A DNA stretch of 31,875 bases from positions 1 through 31,875 of IMG/VR virus record IMGVR_UViG_3300037245_001097. The stretch is one strand, 5' to 3'. Made by a program: the position numbers and the translations under genes. Below are positions 30,604 through 31,875 of the stretch, one piece after another (within the stretch, counting starts at the first letter, position 1; each line of letters starts with the position of its first letter). The notes beneath the pieces were generated by a model that made no database searches, was not told the DNA's origin, and worked only from the letters and a program-made list of their open reading frames with translations. The stretch is from a virus.

Positions 30604-30992
30604 GCTGGGTTCCTTTCTATTTTGGCTTCGAGCTTTTCGATTTCATTGTGGATCGCCCGGAGACGAGACATCTCGATCATTGAAAGCTCGCGTTTCATAT
30701 CCCTGGCCGCGTTTCTCAGGTCGGTGTCTTCGTCGATCAGTTTAACGAGTCGCACTTGCATTCCGGGTGCCGCTCGACTTCTCCAATTACTGCTGGCCAC
30801 CGTTCCATTATTCGGGATTTGCAAAGCGGCCCGAGTCAACTCTGCGACCTGCGCCCTGAGCCGAAGCACTTCGGCGGACGGCTTGGCGAAGGAAATCACG
30901 ATCATGCCGCGCCCATCGCATTCCTCGCAATCGCCGCAAGCATCGATCATGCCGGTACCATTGCAATATTTACACGGTGCTATCGGTATCAT
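30600..30992 (-). CDS. DnaJ-type zinc-finger protein with a capsid delta-domain copy
   Basis: The 130-residue protein has two parts. At the N-terminus CKYCNGTG (7-14) and CEECDGRG (22-29) form a paired CxxCxGxG zinc site, as in DnaJ. At the C-terminus residues 88-125 align without gaps to residues 17-54 of the major capsid protein at 20 of 38 positions, mostly in charged helix positions. The middle is a linker. It is likely a zinc adaptor that mimics or binds the capsid scaffold region. It could regulate assembly or protease action; this is inference from the duplication. The start is behind GGGAGGGG and its stop overlaps the next gene. Confidence 0.65.
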   Translation of the reverse strand: MIPIAPCKYCNGTGMIDACGDCEECDGRGMIVISFAKPSAEVLRLRAQVAELTRAALQIPNNGTVASSNWRSRAAPGMQVRLVKLIDEDTDLRNAARDMKRELSMIEMSRLRAIHNEIEKLEAKIERNPA

Positions 30993-31045
30993 GTGCCCCT
31001 CCCTGGTATACCCGTAACGCGCAAATCCTCAGAAACTTGTGCCTT

Positions 31046-31276
31046 TCATTTCTTAGTCTTGACTTTCTTAATAACGAGTTCCCTGCCATCCTCTAGTCGG
31101 ATTACGCCATTCATCTTATTGTGTCCACAACAGGACATAGTAGTGATAATGTTTGCTGCGACGAGCGCTGTGACTAAATCTGCGATACAATAATCTATGT
31201 CCTGCCTGCGACCTGCGATTGGCATGGGTGTTTGGCATTCATAGGTGCCAAGTTTACAACACTTCATGTTATTCAT
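31046..31276 (-). CDS. Small protein with SCCGH motif
   Basis: The 76-residue protein has an N-terminal Cys-containing start (MKCCKLG), a helix and the motif SCCGHNK followed by VIRLEDGRELVI. Many phages encode short proteins with this layout near DNA-processing genes, function unknown. The Cys-Cys-His group could bind metal. The start at 31276 has AAGGAGG eleven bases upstream. An in-frame ATG nine bases later is an alternative. Confidence 0.6.
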   Translation of the reverse strand: MNNMKCCKLGTYECQTPMPIAGRRQDIDYCIADLVTALVAANIITTMSCCGHNKMNGVIRLEDGRELVIKKVKTKK

Positions 31277-31292
31277 TTGTCAGCATGCCTCC

Positions 31293-31577
31293 TTATGCTC
31301 CAGACGGCGGTATGCCAGCCAAGCGCAAGTCCTCGTTGACGCCGGAATCGCGGACGCAGATCGCATACTGGCCGGGCGTGTGCTCCATGACGAGTTCCAG
31401 TTGTTCCTTCGAGTCCATGCCGCTTACGGCCATGTATACGTGAGAGAATATTTCTTTCCTGTTCATAAATGGGACCGTTGCGCGTGCGAGTTCGTCCAGC
31501 CGGGTCAAGCTCAGGTGGTCGAGGACTGCGGCGAAATCCTCGTCGGCTCTGGCTTCTGCTGCGTAATCGTCAGTCAT
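31293..31577 (-). CDS. Small acidic protein of unknown function
   Basis: The 94-residue protein has an acidic helical N-terminus (TDDYAAEARADEDF), then helices with LARATVPFMNRKEIF and a short C-terminal strand (QYAICVRDSGV). AAAGGAGG lies six bases before the start, a strong site. No known family, signal or metal site was recognised. Confidence 0.6.
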   Translation of the reverse strand: MTDDYAAEARADEDFAAVLDHLSLTRLDELARATVPFMNRKEIFSHVYMAVSGMDSKEQLELVMEHTPGQYAICVRDSGVNEDLRLAGIPPSGA

Positions 31578-31590
31578 GTCAGGCCTCCTT

Positions 31591-31851
31591 TCAATAATTC
31601 TGCATCAGATCGTAAAGGTATACCCGATATTCTTTATCTGTCTCCACGTTTCGCACGCGGCAACTGTGATCGTGATGCCATGTGCTCCCCCAATCAAGTA
31701 TCTGCACTTCTCTGGCCCCGCGCCCCTTATAGAAAAAGGCGGAAGTGCCTACTGGGAACGCGTGGGCGGCGGTTTTGCCGATCTCTTCATTGAGTGCCTC
31801 CCTTTGGTCGAGCAATTCTCTGACCTTCGCCATCACCTCTATCCTCGTCAT
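31591..31851 (-). CDS. Small protein at the right edge, unknown function
   Basis: The 86-residue product starts behind GGGGAG. A helix with REALNEEIGK is followed by a strand-rich half (VGTSAFFYKG, AREVQILDWGSTW) with a possible HHDH metal cluster. The first gene in reading order here, it is likely part of the same operon that continues to the right outside the window. No operon promoter is visible to the right. Function unknown. Confidence 0.55.
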   Translation of the reverse strand: MTRIEVMAKVRELLDQREALNEEIGKTAAHAFPVGTSAFFYKGRGAREVQILDWGSTWHHDHSCRVRNVETDKEYRVYLYDLMQNY

Positions 31852-31875
31852 CGTTCAACTCCCCTTTTCTGAATG

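Noticed and set aside
1-31875. CRISPR arrays, tRNA genes, insertion sequences, integrase or attachment sites
   Set aside because: No regularly spaced repeats, no cloverleaf-like segment, no transposase or recombinase signature and no att-like repeat pair were seen on reading both strands.

Overview
The window is a stretch of a tailed double-stranded DNA phage (or prophage). It carries a nearly complete head, neck, tail and lysis programme of the HK97/lambda siphovirus type. Every structural gene is on the minus strand, so the operon reads right to left. Genes are tightly packed, with many ATGA, TTGA or TAATG stop/start overlaps and good Shine-Dalgarno sites. Large terminase, HK97-type portal, ClpP-like prohead protease, HK97-fold capsid, gp6/gp10-like neck proteins, tail tube, frameshifted tail chaperones and a TP901-type tape measure identify it. 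The tape measure (670 residues) suggests a tail of roughly 100 nm, and no sheath is seen. Neither an integrase, repressor, replication genes nor tRNAs are visible. The host is probably Gram-negative (Sec signals, a small lipoprotein, an LpxH-like phosphoesterase), but this is inference.

Layout from right to left. 31851-29236: small, often cysteine-rich proteins of unknown role. 29181-27358: large terminase with an inserted zinc ribbon; no recognisable small terminase. 27342-25610: small, mostly Zn-binding proteins. 25582-25323: a self-contained unit of promoter, 40-residue Com-like zinc ribbon and strong intrinsic terminator. 25303-21188: TTG-initiated membrane protein, portal, protease, capsid. 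21159-17910: putative decoration proteins, including two paralogous pairs; one pair carries Sec signal peptides and resembles lectin-like folds. 17906-15172: connector, gp10-like protein, tail completion and small proteins. 15172-11407: tail tube, G/GT chaperones, tape measure. 11407-6585: tail tip and baseplate-type proteins. 6570-3302: a fibre and a DNRLRE-type protein, both with signal peptides. 3305-2770: an oppositely oriented SGNH-like cargo gene with a perfect consensus promoter and a leaderless start. 2729-419: lysis cassette (holin-like protein, M15 peptidase, papain-like hydrolase, metallophosphoesterase, lipoprotein). 285-1: a new promoter and a partial zinc-ribbon gene.

The most unusual features are three intragenomic duplications that link structural genes to small neighbours. 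The capsid delta-domain helix recurs in a zinc-finger protein. The tape-measure N-terminus recurs in the membrane protein next to the portal. The 5' end of the terminase gene is duplicated around a small gene. Others are the two promoter-proximal (leaderless or nearly leaderless) cargo genes, and Sec signal peptides on several presumed virion proteins.
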